From assembly GCA_011620505.1 (NCBI GenBank), contig WOZA01000055.1:1-12804 (forward strand): a stretch of 12,804 nucleotides of DNA, given 5' to 3'. This document shows, piece after piece, positions 12,229 to 12,804 of this stretch. Each line of letters starts with the position of its first letter. The first letter of the stretch is position 1. Under the pieces are notes generated by a model, which saw only the letters and a list, made by a program, of their open reading frames with translations, searched no databases and was not told the DNA's origin. Origin of the DNA: Anaerolineaceae bacterium. Lineage in GTDB: Bacteria > Chloroflexota > Anaerolineae > Anaerolineales > Anaerolineaceae. The translations under genes were made by a program, and so were the position numbers.

Positions 12229-12747
12229 ATGGCACTTAGCTACCGCATGCTGCAAATCGGTGGTCAACCGGCAGGTTTGCTCGGATTGGAGGAGTTGTTT
12301 TCCGCTTTATATGAAGAGGGATTGACTCCAACCCAACCGGAGATCAAAGAGCGCCTGCTGAATGGCGTAAGACAGAACAACTTCATTCCCAAACCAGCGG
12401 TACAGGATTACTCTAACGCGCTAATGTTGGAATACCAGCGCTACTATCAACGCCGGCGAACTGGGAAAGCGATCGTTGCCCGCAACTATGGCACCTGGCG
12501 CGGTTACCCGCGAGAGCAGATACCCTGGTTTCCTACTATTTCAGATGACTTATGCAACAACTGTGGTGCTTGCCTGGACTTATGTGCGCGGGAAGTGTTT
12601 GAGCGTGATGAGAATGGAAAGATCTGGGTGGCAGAGCCGTTTTTATGCATGGTGGGCTGCTGCTTCTGCAAGAGTGTCTGTGAGCCAAAGGCGATCCTGA
12701 TGCCCGGTCAGGAATTGCTCAAGAATTACCCTGAAAAAATGAGATAA
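12229..12747 (+). CDS. 4Fe-4S dicluster ferredoxin with an N-terminal helical domain
   Basis: 172 residues from ATG 12229, with GGGA six bases upstream. The open frame extends back into sufE, but that part is out of frame with sufE and has no support. An N-terminal domain (about 1-78) with GLLGLEELFSALYEEGLTPT and NNFIPKPAVQDYSNALMLEY is mostly helical; I know it as a lead-in to some small ferredoxins but cannot name it. The C-terminal ferredoxin part has Cys109-x2-Cys112-x2-Cys115-x3-Cys119 and a second set Cys140-x3-Cys144-x2-Cys147-x3-Cys151, plus an extra Cys145. This predicts two [4Fe-4S] clusters. No signal or membrane segment is seen. Ten bp after sufE, it is probably the third gene of the operon: an electron donor or a client tied to Fe-S assembly. 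Its partner is unknown. Confidence 0.85.
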   Translation: MALSYRMLQIGGQPAGLLGLEELFSALYEEGLTPTQPEIKERLLNGVRQNNFIPKPAVQDYSNALMLEYQRYYQRRRTGKAIVARNYGTWRGYPREQIPWFPTISDDLCNNCGACLDLCAREVFERDENGKIWVAEPFLCMVGCCFCKSVCEPKAILMPGQELLKNYPEKMR

Positions 12748-12748
12748 G

Positions 12749-12784
12749 CAGGCCATCGATCCTGTCGAACCTGGTGGTTTTTTT
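12749..12784 (+). terminator. Possible terminator of the suf operon
   Basis: Just after the ferredoxin stop, a weak stem (CAGG 12749-12752 / CCTG 12770-12773) precedes GTGG and a run of seven T (12778-12784). The U-tract is good but the stem is poor. Confidence 0.35.
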
Positions 12785-12804
12785 GATTGTACCGGCATCT
12801 TTCT

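Overview
This is a 12.8-kb bacterial chromosomal (or metagenomic contig) window. It is probably from the Chloroflexota, class Anaerolineae: the gene content (phoB-phoR-phoU, paired thymidylate-kinase-like genes, a CHAD protein, sufS-sufE-ferredoxin) and a secreted protein with a Pro/Thr-rich tail are typical of that group as I know it. This taxonomic call is an inference; there is no rRNA or marker alignment behind it. I found no tRNA, rRNA, CRISPR array, transposase or integrase.

Left part (1-3046): the N-terminus of an ABC-2 polysaccharide-export-type permease leaves the window on the minus strand. It is followed by a membrane-anchored single-domain rhodanese (minus strand). A divergent promoter region then leads to a plus-strand pair: a family-2 glycosyltransferase overlapping by 8 bp with a CorA-family metal transporter. 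The CorA signature reads GMS instead of GMN, and its stop codon lies inside its own terminator.

Centre (3115-10341, all minus strand, transcribed right to left): phoB and phoR form the phosphate two-component system, and phoU follows behind its own promoter. Next come an inserted segment, two tandem P-loop kinases of the thymidylate-kinase fold (4-bp overlap), a perfect 10-bp-stem terminator-like hairpin, and a CHAD-domain protein of the kind that binds polyphosphate. The central region looks like a phosphate or polyphosphate handling neighbourhood, although no ppk, ppx or pst gene is present in the window.

The most striking structure is a perfect 154-bp direct repeat (5775-5928 and 7315-7468). 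Each copy holds the last 36 codons of phoU plus its terminator. The copies bracket 1386 bp of unrelated DNA carrying two small cell-envelope or secreted-type genes and no mobility gene. phoU stayed intact, a phoU 3' fragment was left on the far side, and the right junction cuts through the U-tract of the phoU terminator.

Right part (10536-12784, plus strand): sufS (cysteine desulfurase), sufE (sulfur acceptor) and a two-cluster 4Fe-4S ferredoxin with an extra N-terminal domain form a compact operon with 2-10 bp gaps, divergent from phoB. The shared 225-bp intergenic region contains three 11-bp-spaced repeats just upstream of the phoB ribosome binding site, a spacing characteristic of PhoB-family operators.
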